A DNA stretch of 64,000 nucleotides from Centroberyx gerrardi (GCF_048128805.1 NC_136013.1:5008602-5072601); one strand, 5' to 3'; shown: positions 1-37,960, counted from the stretch's first letter. Translations and numbers: made by a program. Notes: a model not told the origin generated them from the letters alone.

Positions 1-2700
1 TCATGGAAACTGAATAATATGGAACCTTTAAAGCTGAACCAAACCTGGACACTTAAACAAAGGTTGTCTCTCTATTTACAGCGTTGGGCACATGTCAGGT
101 ACAACTGGCATCAGTCTCTCTTAATGTCTGCTTCCATTAAAACATTATTAATTTTACAGTATGTTGACAGCTAAGAGAGCAACACAAGTGTGTAAAAGTT
201 GACATGGCTTCAGGTTCATGACAGGACAACTAAAATACAACACAGATGTTATGGTTTCCTCTAAAAACAGTGTTGACTGTGTATCCAGCAAGTGTGTTTT
301 TCAGACTTGCTGTACTGATGCTTTTGTTCTTGGGAATTTTTGTCTTCCAAACACGTCATCTATTTCAACATCACAATTCTGACCTTTCTTGGTTCTAAAA
401 CAGACTATGGGCCAGAAAGTGAGTTTTGAAAGCCAGAAATCTCATCAACAACCCTATCAGCCCCCAGCAGCAGGTAGATTCTGGTCATTTGGACCTATGG
501 TGCAGTAAAGATCTGACTTATTGCATCTTTAATAAGCCACTGCTGATGCACGACTCGTTTGTCATTCCTGTCACTTTCAGGATTTCAACCTGCACTTTGA
601 CCCGACCTGAAAACAACAGGAGAAGAAGAAGCTAGAGTCTGTTAAGCTACAGGCAGCACTGATGAAAATAAATCATATGAACCCACCAATGTTGTGAGCT
701 CCCAGTCACTGAAATTAGGTTCTTCTGGGGAAAATCTATATACTGGAGACAAAAGAAGAAAGCCCCAGCTCCCTGGCAAAAAACACCAATAACCCAAGCG
801 AGCTGATTTCAGATGTAACTGTCATTACAGCAGATACAGCAGAGCTTCTGCCATTCAACAGGATGCACCTGCAGGAGTCTTTTACACCAAATTTGAACTG
901 TGATCTCCCAGATAGGACACAAAGCATCTACCGGTTAGTCTAAGGAGAACCCTTTCTACCAATGAGAGATATTTAGGCTTAAGTAGTTTCAAAAGGGCTA
1001 CTGTGGCAAACACAAGGATACATTATTGTCCTTTCACTCTATTTGTTGTCACTTTAGTCATCAAATACAATAAATGTACAGGAATTTGTGTTGGTGCTTG
1101 TGGTACAGAGACATTTCTGCTTATATAATGACTCAGAACATACTAACATGCATGCTACAGGGACAATAGGACTTTATATTCAGTGCAAAAGGCTTTGTAG
1201 TCCCTGCACCATGTACTGTCATGTACTCTCTCTGTACTGTGTTACTATGTACATTTTCTGAGATGCTTCTGCACCCATGCTTCCATTGTTTTTCATGGTG
1301 AAACAATTCCTTAGCAGCCTGAAAAAGAGACTGAGCAGAGCAGGAGACTGGTTGAAAGTGTCAAAGGAAACCTTCTCTCCACCAATTAAGGACATAAAAT
1401 TAATAATTTATCTATCCATCAAGGCTCGGTTCAATTCACGTTCAATTCAATAAGTTCAGGAAGTGGATTTTCTTCATGAAATATTGAAAACCTTTTGGAA
1501 CAATGTTGTCAATACCTGACCTATTAAGAAGGGTTAGTTACTGTAATTGAGAATTTCCACTTTGAATTGATTGAATTGAGAGTGAATGGACCAGTGCCAT
1601 GCAAGTAATTTTGCTGTCACTGCCTTTACGAATGTGTTAGTAGGCCTTATATAATTATCTGTCATGTATGTATAAAATTGACAGTATTGTATAATAGATA
1701 ATATGATTTTACCTCCATTGTATTGTTACAGTCCACAAAAGAAACACCACAAAGCTAAAGAGAGGAGAAAGCAAATGAAGGAGGCAACTGAGCTAAATGT
1801 GACACTAAACTCTCGCTAATTTTGCAAATATGAAAACATGTTTCATTTGATGCAAATCTCTATTGTTTCTGATGCTTGTTTCGCTCATTCCAGCTGTAGA
1901 GGATCTGGTTTTGGGGGTTTTGCTGCAGAGAGACTGAGATCCTACAGAGACCAACACCTGGCATCAGTCCATCATCTTCAGCGACTTCAGTGAATCACAT
2001 TTGTTCTGCCATCCTGGGCTAAATAAAGATAAATGTCAATGTCAAAGCATGAAAACGGTCTACCAGCTGGAAAATAAGCAGTCTAGTAATGCAGTATTGA
2101 ATCCAGCTGTGGTCAAGTTTTTCTATGTCAGATTCATGGTTTGAAATGAGCTGATCACACAAATTTCAACTTCTTTTTTTTTCCCCCTCTGGAAAAAAAG
2201 AATCGAAGAAGCAGGCAAACATCGAAGAAGTGAGTGAGTAAGTTGAAGAAATAGCAGAAAGTCTGATAAACTGAGTGCAGACAAACAAAATGTGTCTGAT
2301 TTGTATATATGGAAATATAGGCCTACTTTCAATTAAGTAGCATATGTCAAAATGTGTTCAAATATCTCTTTTGGTGGAGAGAGAAAGGTATACATATTGT
2401 TATATAATATCACCAGCACATTTTTTTTTTGCTTATATCCCCACCCACCTTCCCTACAGGAGGAAGTAAAAGAAAAAAGAAAAAAAGTGGGACAAAGACA
2501 CAAAATAAGCTATGGTCGTAATAACAGTGTGAACTCTATATACTTTCTCTTTTCCACCACCAGTAAAGATATTTGAAAACATTTTAACCTTGATTCCTTG
2601 GATGTAGTAACATGTGGGTCACTGATGTCTGTGTAACCCACATTATGTAAACTGCAGCCATGCGCCTGTTTTTTATGGATTACGGTTTTTGCAGGACTTT
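1..2700. other. 5' flank of cpxm1, no firm gene
   Basis: AT-rich, repeat-poor sequence without a recognisable coding exon. Three short segments (82-98, 404-418 and 581-610) have good acceptor and donor sites and join into one open frame ending in a stop, so the tail of an upstream plus-strand gene is possible. A candidate poly(A) signal AATAAA lies near 668. The joined peptide, ending FNLHFDPT, was not recognised. Confidence 0.4.
82..610 (+). other. Possible last three mini-exons of an unidentified upstream gene
   Basis: Segments 82-98 (17 nt), 404-418 (15 nt) and 581-610 (30 nt) follow pyrimidine-rich acceptors. The first two are followed by donors (gtacaa and gtgagt). Their lengths keep phase, and the joined frame stays open to the TGA at 608-610, giving LGTCQ-TMGQK-DFNLHFDPT. 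Such short exons can arise by chance, and no gene family was recognised. This is inference only. Confidence 0.2.
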
Positions 2701-2827
2701 GAGGGGAGGAAGAGGAAGAGGAGGAGGAGGAGGAGGAGGGGAGGAGGGATGGAGGTCTGGGTCTGTCATCTCTCCATATAAGCTGCACACTCAGGGTTTT
2801 TTTTTTGTGCAGCAAACAAAGAGCAAG
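2701..2827 (+). promoter_or_regulatory. cpxm1 core promoter with TATA box
   Basis: A purine-rich GGA tract at 2701-2755 is followed by TATAAG at 2777-2782, about 46 bp before the cpxm1 ATG at 2828. Transcription would start near 2805-2810 and leave a 5' UTR of only about 20 nt. This is inferred from spacing alone. Confidence 0.5.
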
Positions 2828-16759
<13,932 letters not shown>

Positions 16760-17360
16760 GAGCAGAGGGGAGGAGTGGCTGATGAAGCCTGAAAATCTGA
16801 TTCAGATTATGGGCTGACGAGTTTTGGTCCAAACCGAGAAATCTACCATCTGAAAAAAGTGATGCTGGCCCAGTGACTGACAGCACACCAGTAAAGCAAA
16901 TTATCCAGTGTCCCAAAATAGTGAAACCTACTCTAAGAAAAGCTGAGAATGCTTACATAGCAGGAGTTTCATCCCAAGGCACCATTTGAAAAATCTGTTA
17001 CAAATCGATAGTGTACAAATAAAACAAATTATGGAACTTTTTGAGTGATGGTAGGTAAGTCCTTGGGCGACAAAGTGACAACACGTTTACAGCCTGTTCA
17101 AATGATGAACTTAAGGTACAAATTCCTTTTACTAAACTATAGGTTTTTTTGTAAATGAACTCTTTAATTCCACCATATTATAGCTGATTCAGCTGTAGTG
17201 ATCTACATTAGGTTGCATTTTTGTAAAGAGATCGAGTTGAGGATTTTAAGTGTCAGCTGGTCTGATATGTGACACTCACTGTTCTAACACTGTACCTGTA
17301 TTTTGACAATGACTGTAGTCCACCAGGACCACAATGTCTCAAATAAATATTCCTTTTTGT
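16760..17360 (+). terminator. cpxm1: cpxm1 3' UTR and poly(A) signal
   Basis: After the TGA ending at 16759 there is about 580 bp of non-coding sequence up to AATAAA at 17342-17347. That is the best-placed polyadenylation signal for cpxm1, about 200 bp from the predicted opposite-strand end of dcaf10. Confidence 0.6.
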
Positions 17361-17552
17361 GTAATCCATGTTCTAGTGTTTTTGCACTAAATAAGAGCCG
17401 TTCTGCAGCATCTTCCAGGTTCTCAGTGGGGTTCCATCATCCGGTTCCTGGGATTTTGACTGCCATCTAGTGGCAGGTTCTCAGCGCTGCATGTGTGGAG
17501 TAATGAATACTCGAGTCAAAACAAAACAGTCAGTAGTGCAAAAAAGCTACCT

Positions 17553-18991
17553 TTTATTTCAGTGATAATAAGTACCATTTTAGTATCATTGTCGGGATAA
17601 CTTATAGCCATTTAGGAAACAACAGTGCGAGCGTCCAACATGTTTTCATTCCTCGTCCACCCATCCAGCTGTGATCAAACCAGGTGACAGTGCACCCGCA
17701 ATGACAAAACAACTAAGAACGTTCAATTAAATCACAACCCAGTACAGTTTAAAAACCAAAAACATGACTGTCAAAAAAAAACAAAAAAAAATCGTAAAAA
17801 CGAACCCAGGTTTTAGTTGCTATACCCATAGTGAAAATGGCAGATAAGACACTTCTCACCGATGAGCTTGTGAATAAGTGAATTAAAAAGCAGCAGTGAA
17901 TATACAGCATGGCTGGGCCTGATCAACTTTCAGTTCAGTCAAAAAAAAAAAATTCAACTACAAGTCACTAATGTAATAGGATTCATCGTCAATGATTTCT
18001 TTACGACTGGTTATAAGCACTGTAATTTTAGTAAAAAGTGCAATATGAATTGAATGAACTGAAAGTGAACTGATCCCATTTGTGAAATACAGAACACTGA
18101 ACACATTTTGAGCAGTTAACTGAGGTACAAAGTGTAAAACGCGTCCTTCCTTCTCACATACAGGACCGGGTCAGGATGAAACATTTTGTGAGCTGGGAAT
18201 TATGAGATCCCATCTGCGTTCAGAGTCGTTTTTAGATATTCAGTGTCGTCACTTTCCACCTCCCACCTAGCTTTTTTTACTTTCCCACTCAGGCATTCTC
18301 AACTGCTGCCACATGTAAAGACTTGTTTATGGACTGATCAAAATATCAGATGGTCACTTGTAGTTCTCAGCTCACAGTTCACTGCAGAGGAGAAGCAGGT
18401 GAGGAGCGACCTCAGCCTGGACCAAACAATCTTAAGACGTATTTTGGCATGTGACGGCTCCACACAGAGCATCACCCTCGCATAAATTAGAAAGGAGGAT
18501 ATTCGTAAAGGCTGGTATGCATAGTAGTATAGGCTCATGTCTATCATTTCCTTACATAACAGTACATTACTATCTATTCTTCAGTCACTATGTGTTGTAA
18601 CTGTCATTAAGGTGTAATATCCAGGCATTTGCTTGGCTCTTAGACCTACAGTAGCTATACTACATTGGTTTTTCCCGAGCGAACACAAGAGCGATGGCGA
18701 CGCTGACACAGTTGTGAAGTGTAGAAATCAGAGCGACCCATTCACTCCCTAGAGAAGAAATTAGTAGAAGTAACTTGGGCGGTGATGTGGATGGACAGCA
18801 CTCTGCAAAAACCAACAACATGAGCTACAAGGTCAGAAAACGAGTCAAATATTTCTTGGCAACAATATTGCAACTCCTAAAGCAACTCCTTTGGGATTGT
18901 TGGCCAAAAAGTTGCCCGGTGTATCACTGCCTTAACACTAGAAAGACCAGTGGATTTTGGGGTCTAAGAGAAGGTTAACATGTCATCAACT

Positions 18992-19022
<31 letters not shown>

Positions 19023-20825
19023 CTGTAATACTATTTCCTTGCATCGTTTTCAAGATCTAACCATACTGGTTTGTAGAAAGTGGGTCTCGAAAAGGTCAGG
19101 CCGGGACATTTTGAAAGCCGAGATATTTCATTCAGTTCTAAAATTCAAAACAGCAGTTTGTTGACAGCAGCTGGGCTTTTCTAGTGTCAAGACAGCATAA
19201 CGCACATAATGTAACACAGATATTAGGTGGAAATGAGAAGCGTCTCCAAAAATAATAAAAAAAATACTCCTAGAGGGGCCTCAACGTCCGCACAAGGCGA
19301 CCGAGGAATCAAACGAATCAAACTTATACACCGTGCTACGAATAGTGTCGACAACATTCTTCAGAAATACACCGATAAAAGCGCTAAAAAAAACCATCAA
19401 AGACCATGAGGGGAACTAAGGTGGGGATGTGGAACGAAAAGTAGAAAAAGCAGGTAGGAGAGGTGTCACCGTCCATGAGCCGCAGAGGAAAAGAGGTCGA
19501 TGATGAGGTCCGGGGGTCAAAGTTCAGATTGTATGAGCAGAGAAGCAGCACCTATGGAGAAGGCTTGAGCAGAGCGGAGCAGCTGAGAACGGAAAAAAAA
19601 AAACGTCCCAGCAACACGATCCGTACTGGAGGACGGTCCACACAAAGCATGCCCGCTTTCTTGTTTGTCTCGTTGCGATTAACGTCCGTCCTTTGCATCG
19701 TTTAGTGTTTTCGTCCCCAAGGAAGGAACATCGGGATGTGTTACTTAAGTCTCAAAATAAGATTCAAAGTTATCTAATGCTATAGTTATAGATCAAAATT
19801 AATCTTTAGTATGAAAAAGACCCAACAGACAATCTGACAAAGTCGTCTGTTTTCTTTTGAGTGACGCCGCGTTGCATCTCTGGATCCGAGCGAGCGGTGA
19901 GCAACAGCTTTGAGGTTTGGGCTTGCAACCCTCTCCTCAGTCTTCAGCTATAGTCTTCAAAGTCCCTCCTTTTTTTTTTTTTTTTACCTCAAAGTCTTTG
20001 TTTTCATTTTTTTTTTTCAAGTTCAGGGTCAGAGAGGCTGGAAGTTTCCATCCTGACCGTGGAGTCAGCACACTTGCCGTCTTCACCTTCTTTTAAATCT
20101 TTTTTTTTCCAGTTCAGTGGCAGTCAGCTGATGGTTCCCACCCAAACACAGTCTGATCCACAGCTGCAGACCTGGGCCCCAACAGTATTTGCAAATACTT
20201 TCACGGTTTTGTTTTATCCTCCTTACGTGCCAGACGGGTGGGGCTTTCCCCACAAAGAGCGAGTGTCGGAAAGTTTAGAAAATCACAGTATTAAGCCAAG
20301 TATTTGAAAGTCGATTTAGTATCCTGGCAGACTGTGATTGACGCCTTGCCTGACATCTGAATTGTCTGCATGCAGTAAACCCCACCCATCTGGTCCACCA
20401 AGCACTTTAAAACAAATGCTAGGAATTATTCAGGGTTTCATTATTCATTCATTATTCAGGGTTTCAATTCAAATTTTCAAACTTTTTCCAACATCTTAAT
20501 TACTTTTGATTAACGCCGATAGTCGTCTTGTCCCTGCTAACGATGCCATATCACTCTATAGATAAAGATTGTTCTTCACAGCAACAAATATCTGCATATG
20601 TGAGATGACGGGGGTCTAAAACCACAGAAAACATGTAGTCTGGTGTATATTGGGACATAACTTATATTCTTCTGTACTTTCCACACGTTCTTGTGCAATT
20701 TTCAAACTTACATCACCAAATTCTTTTTCCATACATTCCCAAACCTTCCACACCTGTGCAGGATTATCACAACTACTGCTAGTGCCCAGGTCTGCAGTGT
20801 ATCCCCGTTTCGACAGCAGCGGATA
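17553..20825 (-). other. dcaf10: Presumed long dcaf10 3' UTR
   Basis: About 3.3 kb without exons lies downstream of the dcaf10 stop. A reverse AATAAA (TTTATT at 17553-17558) could end the transcript, giving a long 3' UTR. The stretch contains a run of 30 G (18992-19021, C on the mRNA), A/T runs, and at about 20,140-20,440 a fragment of a foldback repeat also seen near 50,330-50,500 and 51,230-51,290. The extent is inferred. Confidence 0.4.
18992..19021. repeat. Homopolymer of 30 G
   Basis: Thirty consecutive G on the plus strand, in the presumed dcaf10 3' UTR, where the mRNA would carry C30. The exact length is doubtful because homopolymers are error-prone in sequencing. Confidence 0.9.
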
Positions 20826-23800
20826 CTAGAACTTGGGCTGGTAGAGAGCCACGCGGCCGCTGAGGCAGCCCGAGGCCAGCTGGCAGTGTGTCGGGGAGAA
20901 CTTGGTGGTGAGCACCACGTCGCTGTGCGAGTAGATGGAGCGAACCTCCCTAAGGCAGCTGGTCTGGACGGGCAGGCAGTCGGCCAGCTCCCCGCAGCGC
21001 TCGTCGAAGGCCAGCAGGCGCACGCCGTAGCCGTATGGGGAGCAGATGAGCCGTCCGTCCGGGCTGAAGCACAACTCCTTGATGTAGCCCCGCCCGACGT
21101 TGGCCTCCTCGATGTAGTGGGTGAGGCGGAGGGAGCAGCGGGGGGAGACGGGCGGCCGGGTGGGCGCCCCCTCCTGGAACTCGTACACGCACGTCCACTA
21201 CAGGGGGGAAAAGAGAACCGGGTTAGGGGCTGGATGTCACTGCAGCAGACCCGGGACCAATAGTATTAGCTGTGTTGCTGTCGTCCCTGAACGACAAAAT
21301 TACTGCTGGTCCAGGACCCACAGTGAGACCAACCAATCATTAGTGGCTTTTTGTTGTGATGTCAAAACACAGCGACTTATGGGGAGAAGGTTGCTAGTAG
21401 ATTATAGGTTTTTAAGGTTAAAAGCTTGCACAGTTGTGATCTAAGCATCACATGGTGCCGCAGCCAGGTGATATCGGATATTGGCCCAAGCCTAGTGAAA
21501 TGTCAGGTGTATCCGTAGCCAAAGGCCGCTCACCTCCTGGTCGTCCATGTTGCTGGAGCAGCGGATGAGCGTGGCCCAGCCTTTAGGGTGCAGCTGCAGG
21601 GAGGTGATGCAGTTCCCCCGGTCTCTCTCTCCGGGAATCTCCGGAGTCAGAACCTCAAGGCTGTTCCTGGGAGAAAGGCCTGGGAGAACCATAATTATGA
21701 TCAGTTAAGAGAACCAGGGTTGGCATTTGTTACTCAGTTTTTACACCACGAGTTTCTCTCTGACCTTCTCTATGAGGGTGGATCTTGCTGGAGTCGTTTC
21801 CCTGGCGAGGAGTCCCAGCCGACCGGGACGCCGATGTGCCTCCATCTACAGAGTCAGAAGAGGGTCAAAACTGATTTTCTTCAAGTAGTGGAAACGATAA
21901 TGAAGTGGCTAATAGGATTTGGCAGGAGATTTAACAGAAAGGAACTAACACAGACAGTGAAAACCAGAACAAAAAAAACGAAACAAAACTGTCTTAAGCT
22001 TTTATCCGGGTGTGATCAGAACACAAAAACAGCAGGAATAAGAGTCGGAGAAGAAGGAAACAAAATGAAGGGTCATCTTTAATGTTTACATTTAAGCATT
22101 TGGCTGATGCATTAATTCACAGAATGAATGCAAAAATGGAAAAAGCTTAAATTCATATAATACCACAATTGCAACCAAATAAATAAGGAGAGCAAGGGCA
22201 AAACCACTGCACAAAGACAACAAATGTAACAAATACTCCTGTGTCCCTCCATATTTGTGTGTAACAGAGAAGTGTGAGGTAAAGAAATAAGAGACAAGTA
22301 GATTTTTTTAAACCCACCAGGCAGCAGACCCTCATCTCACCTGAGCTGAGCGGAGTCCGTCTCGCTCGCAGCATGCGGTAGCTGCCCACCTCGAGGGACT
22401 GGGTGAGGTCCAGGTCGTGGAGGATGAGCAGATACCCTGAGGAAGTGGAGATGAGCATCTTGGAACAGTCGGGCGTCAGCCGCATCCTCATAAGGTAGCG
22501 GGTGTGGAAGAACTTTTTGTGCGGGCAGCCGTCCTCCGTGAACCTGCGGAGGAAGGACGGAGGATCAAAGGACGAAGGATCAGAACAGTTTTAACGGTGT
22601 TTAAAGTCACAAGGGCACGGCATTTCGATGGCGTCTTGCTTCTGTAATTCGATGTATTTCCGGTTGAAACAGGATGGTGGAGCGGGACATAAAGCGGGGA
22701 GGGGCTGTTCAAAAGTGGGAGGGTTGGACCAGAATAAACATGGAGAGAGTAAAGCAGTGAAGCCTGTTGCATACTGGGTATAGTTGGTGAAGCAATCTAC
22801 TGTGAAATGCTTTTCGCATAATCTTAAACCGTCTCAAAATCTGGTTTCTTTCAACTGAATACATTTCAGCCAGTGGAACATAACCATGCTGTCATGGTGG
22901 AAAAGAAAACAGGGTTTTCCCCCAAAATCCACCCACTCATCTCACTTTGAAAGCTGTGAAATTGCAGGTTTCAAAATCTGTGATGTTATTATTGGATTTT
23001 TTTGTATATTCGCCTACAGGTACACCATGAAGTAACCACAAAATTTCCCCAGTAAAAGTAATTGGATTTTGATACAAAAATATGAGAATAAACATTTTGG
23101 AATTTACTGTTAAATAGGTGTATGTTATGATATAAAGACTTAGCTAACAAAGTGAAAAAGCCATTTTTCATTTCATTGTATAAATCAGACAATACATTAT
23201 ACAATGAACTGGTAAAGCACATAATACATTCACAATATAGCTTGCCTTCTGTAATATATGGTAAATGTGCCTCTCAGAATTATGTCCAACAATTTTAAAG
23301 CATCCATCTGATTTAATTACTCATCAAAGAAAAAACCTTTGAAAACCTTCGGGTGCAGAGAAACACACACAATGCACAATCACCGCATTCATCTTTAAAT
23401 GTGTGCATTTATGATTTTCCCATGTTTACTTGTTACCATGTGCGCTGTATATTATGCACATGTACTTGCACACACACCTGTTAGTGTCCCATGTGATGAC
23501 GTTGCCGTCAAAGCCGGACGTGACGAGGAGCCGGGTGTTGGTGTCGTACTCGATGTTCTTCACCCAGCTGGCGTGGCCGTGCAGCGAGCAAACCTTCGAG
23601 TTCAGCTTCCGGAGGTCCCATAATGCAATTGTGGTGTCGTCGGAACAGGTGGCAAATAAACGATTGTCCAAAAACCTGTAGAGAGGGCAAATAATCAGAC
23701 AAAAAAATCATTTAAGACTCTCAGTGGACATACTGCCGTCGTCATATAAAAGAACAATAGAGTCTGAACATTTGGGCTTTGCTGCTATGCTGATATGAAA

Positions 23801-26800
23801 TAGGTCTATTATGAGATTTTTATGTGTATAATTCCTTAGAGTTAGTTAGGGACAGATATGGGGTTTTGAAAGTCAATACCAATATCGATATTTTTAGATT
23901 GAAGTCGCAGATAGATGATACTTGCTGATATGCAACACCTTTAAATTTGACCATTTTCATGCCAAAAAATTAATCATTTTCAGTGTTTCTCCCAGAATTT
24001 TGTTACTGTCAGGATGGAAAAGCCTCTGAAACAGTATTTAGACCATAAAAGGACACTAAAAGTCTCCAATGAAACGCAGACTAATGAAATTCTTTTACAA
24101 TTAATAGCTGCTTTAAGGGAGGGTGACTCACCCCGCCCGCCTACTCAGTAGTAGGGGGAACTTTGGGATACATTTCTGCCTTTAGATGAAGAATTAATTT
24201 ACGAAAAACATGACTGAACAAATAAACGAATGAGTAAAATATGCAAAGAAAAAACTTCATTGCAAACTTTACAGACTGAGGGAGGAACCTCCATCACATC
24301 GGAGGCGGATGACATTGATCCGCCAATATCTGATATATAATAAAAAGCCAGCATGAGCCTGATGTATCAGTCTAATCCTACAATTCATTGCACAATGGGA
24401 GCCCAAGAGTGTGGTCAGGTCTACAACACAAAAAAAGCAAAAAAGATAATGGGGTGCGGTGGAAGACTGCAATCTCTTTTAGTTAGAAATGGTACTTTGC
24501 AGAGACGGTGCACAGGTGAACAAACCCCCCCGGATCTGGAACTACATAAACACCTGCTGGCCTACAAACTGAATCCTGCCACAAACTTATCCTCTGTCTC
24601 CCCAGCTGTGTATCCCTCTCTGCTCTCCTACTGTTTATGGAAAGATAACGGGGGGGAAAAAATGACAGAAGTATGTCCAAAGAATGTGAAAACATAAAAT
24701 CACCTGGAAAAAAAAACATAACATCACTGGGACACTTTTACTGTAGTCTTCCTTCTTTTCTGCCCATCCTTCAGTGACATTTATGTGACTTTATTCCACA
24801 CTGTCAAACAGGAAAAGGATTGCCAAGATTTGTTTTCAACTTTTTAAACCGTAGTGACGCACAAGCTGCATCTTCTTTTTCGATTTACAAAACATTTTGA
24901 GGGTTCTGATGTGCCTTACAAATTTGATTTCGGAAAATAGTTTTTCTACTAGCAATGGGGAAAAAAGGTCCAGGATCGCAACTTGATCCCTTCAATCATC
25001 TTTAAGTAAGTAAGTAAAACTTTAGTGACAATACACAGTTTACAAAGCGCTATACAAAGAGAGAATAAAAAGAAATGAAAGACATAAAAAGGCCACATGA
25101 TAACAAAACAACTTTAAGAAGAGACAGACCCTTAAAAGCTAGCTTAAAATAACATCCACAAAATTTAAAGTTAGACACAAACAACATTAAACGCTTACAA
25201 ACCCTATTATGATAAAGAGTCCAAACCTATAAAAACACACACATAAAATCATACACACAAATCATAACCAAATACAAAGAAGAAACTGATACAACCAATT
25301 TTCAATCATCATTATTGGCCAACGCGTTTCATGTCCTGACAAAGGAGCTTATTCCGAAATGTGAAGACCAATAAAGATGTTTGAAGGGATCAAGTTGCCA
25401 TCCTGAGCATTTGTTCCCTGATTAGGATTAGCCCTAAACTGAGGTGCTTTTGAGCAAGGCACTTCACCCCAAACAGCTCCAGTAGAGCTTCCCAGTGGCC
25501 GACAGTAGAAGACGGTGGTTGTACTGGTCAGTTCCCAGGTGTGAATGTGTGTTAACTGTGTGAATGGGAAGCGGGACGTTGCTGAAAGACAGCATGCATG
25601 CTCTGTAAACCTTCACTGGATCAATAAAGGTTAAAAAAATAAAACACACACCTTATGTTGTTGACGCAGTCTTCGTGGGCCTCCACCAGGGTTTTGATGT
25701 GCTTGGATGAGATGGGGTCAAACAGCAGCACCTCGGTCTGCTCACAGGCCACAGTCAACACCGACCTGGTCAGAACAGACACACACCATCAGTTAGGTAC
25801 TGAACTGAAGCGTAGAAGAAGAAGAGGTTGACCTCAATGGCCATTTTACACAAGGAAACTCATCTTTTTCTTCCATTTCTGGACATCATTCATACATCTA
25901 CACCAGCGTTTGGGTTGGGAGTGAGAAATTAGAAGGTTTGTAAACCATGACATGCAGTCTGTGATTATCATAATGCAAACAATCATCAATGTAACCAAAA
26001 ATCTATTATATTTTCAGAAATACAGCTTAATTTCCCATGAAGTATACTATGGATTTACATCATAAAGATTCATGTCAACCTAAAACGGTGGGTAAACTCT
26101 GTTCCACAAAAATAATAGGTGTGGTTGGTTTTCCCATAGCAAGGGGAGTAATAATGAGAATAACATTAATAACACTGTACCCCAGGATAACACTAGTTTT
26201 CCCAGTTAGGTCCTGAGAAATTTAGATACGAGGCTGAACAGGTTTAGGATCCTTTGATCTGCACATGCAGCCTTAATTCCTGCACAAATGCATTTCCCCA
26301 GAGGTCAGTGTGCAGGGAGGAAATACAGTTTGTCTTGCTGTCAAATGTGCGCACAGACAGAATTTGACCCATGTTGTTCTCAGCCTGGCTTGGCTTGGCT
26401 ACAGGATTTATTTGCGACATCTGTTGTCTCGTTGCTGAGGCTTGAACCCTTCCCGTCCTAAGTTTAGGTTTACTGTACTGAAATTTAAAGATAGAATTGG
26501 CATGTTTTGGGGCAAATTAGACATCATAGAGGACATCAGAGAGAATTTACACTCATGATCTTGTCAAGTCAGGAAAACCTGGTGAAATCCTCAATTTTAA
26601 AACTGCTCTTGTAACAACAAAAATCTCCATCACAGGGTTTTCCTCAGGATGTGAAGTGTTGATACTGGAATGAAGAGAGGTGAGGCATAGGCTACTGAAT
26701 GTTGCATTTGGGAGAATCAAGTACTTTTAAGGCCATCCATCCATTCATTCATTTTCAGAAACTTTTAAGGCCTTGTTTCATTTCATTTTTCCTCAAATCG

Positions 26801-27424
26801 ATAAACTTTCAAGGGGTGTCAAGGCCAGTGGGAACCCTGTGAATATGAGCGTCAGTAAAAGGCCCAAAATGTAAAAGCAGCGCTGCCTTACCCATCCGGA
26901 GAGTATTCCAGGTTGAACACAGCGCCGTGAGTCTGAGTGCTCAGGTTGACAGAGTCTGCAGCTGGATTCATTGAGCAGTACAAGTTGGTCATGGTCCTGA
27001 AGTTATCCCTAGCTGGATCCACAAAGATACCTCTTCTTATAGTCCTGCTTTGCAGCCAGGAGAACAGGCTACTCCCGCTGCCGCTAACGGTCCCGCCGCT
27101 GCTCCCAGTCGTCGGTTCCTTGGCCGTCTGGCAGCGGGGTTCACGCTCCTCGGACGCCGGCGACCTCGCACTACGCTCCCGCCCGTCCCCGCTGCCGCTG
27201 CCGCTGCTCCTCGGCGGGGCGGGAGAAACCCTCCGCGGGTTGTCATCTTCATCATCTGAATCCTCGATGTCGGGGTCTTCTTCTTTGTCGGAAACACTGC
27301 CGTTGTTGGGCCTGTCCTGCGACTCGTCGGCGTCCTCGCTGTCGCTCTGGTGCTCCGAGCTCATTGTAGCTTCTCCAGGGTCCAGAGACCCGTTTGTGTT
27401 TTGGGGCGCAGCGTCTCGGTTCAA
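20826..27424 (-). CDS. dcaf10: DDB1- and CUL4-associated factor 10 (WD40 substrate receptor)
   Basis: Seven exons on the minus strand: 27424-26892, 25765-25652, 23675-23478, 22543-22341, 21845-21765, 21679-21534 and 21197-20826. Phases agree and give 548 residues (human DCAF10 about 559). The N-terminal third is acidic and low-complexity (Ser/Asp/Glu, then Gly/Ser). After it comes LFSWLQSRTIRRGIFVDPAR and then WD40 repeats, with diagnostic strings DDTTIALWDLRKLN, SGFDGNVITWDTN, MLISTSSGYLLILHDLDL and ELCFSPDGR. A less conserved Ser/Arg-rich insert (exon 5) separates the propeller halves, and the protein ends SGRVALYQPKF as in mammals. The family docks on DDB1 in CUL4-RING ubiquitin ligases; the human substrate is not well defined. 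It is convergent with cpxm1 and divergent from hhipl2, whose ATG is 1.7 kb away. Confidence 0.95.
23877..24005 (+). repeat. Dispersed repeat fragment (inverted partner near 34,450-34,570)
   Basis: Contains GCTGATATGCAACACC...AAATTTGACCATTTT and TCAGTGTTTCTCCCAGAATTT. These recur in reverse complement in hhipl2 intron 5. It lies in dcaf10 intron 2 and its family was not identified. Confidence 0.5.
25000..25650. repeat. LINE-like 3' tails in dcaf10 intron 1
   Basis: AAGTAAGTAAGTAAAACTTT at about 25,004 followed by AAAGCGCTATACAAAG is the reverse of the tail seen at 34,390-34,456. The stretch 25,425-25,640 (GAGCAAGGCACTTCACCCC, GTGTGAATGTGTGTTAACTG, TGGATCAATAAAGGTT) has the look of common fish LINE 3' ends. 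No reverse transcriptase frame remains. Confidence 0.5.

Positions 27425-37960
<10,536 letters not shown>

Noticed and set aside
2510-2815. 101-codon minus-strand frame with poly-Ser
   Set aside because: Opposite-strand reading of the GGA tract in the cpxm1 promoter.
20691-21263. 190-codon plus-strand frame
   Set aside because: Antisense shadow of dcaf10 exon 7, whose minus-strand frame matches the family.
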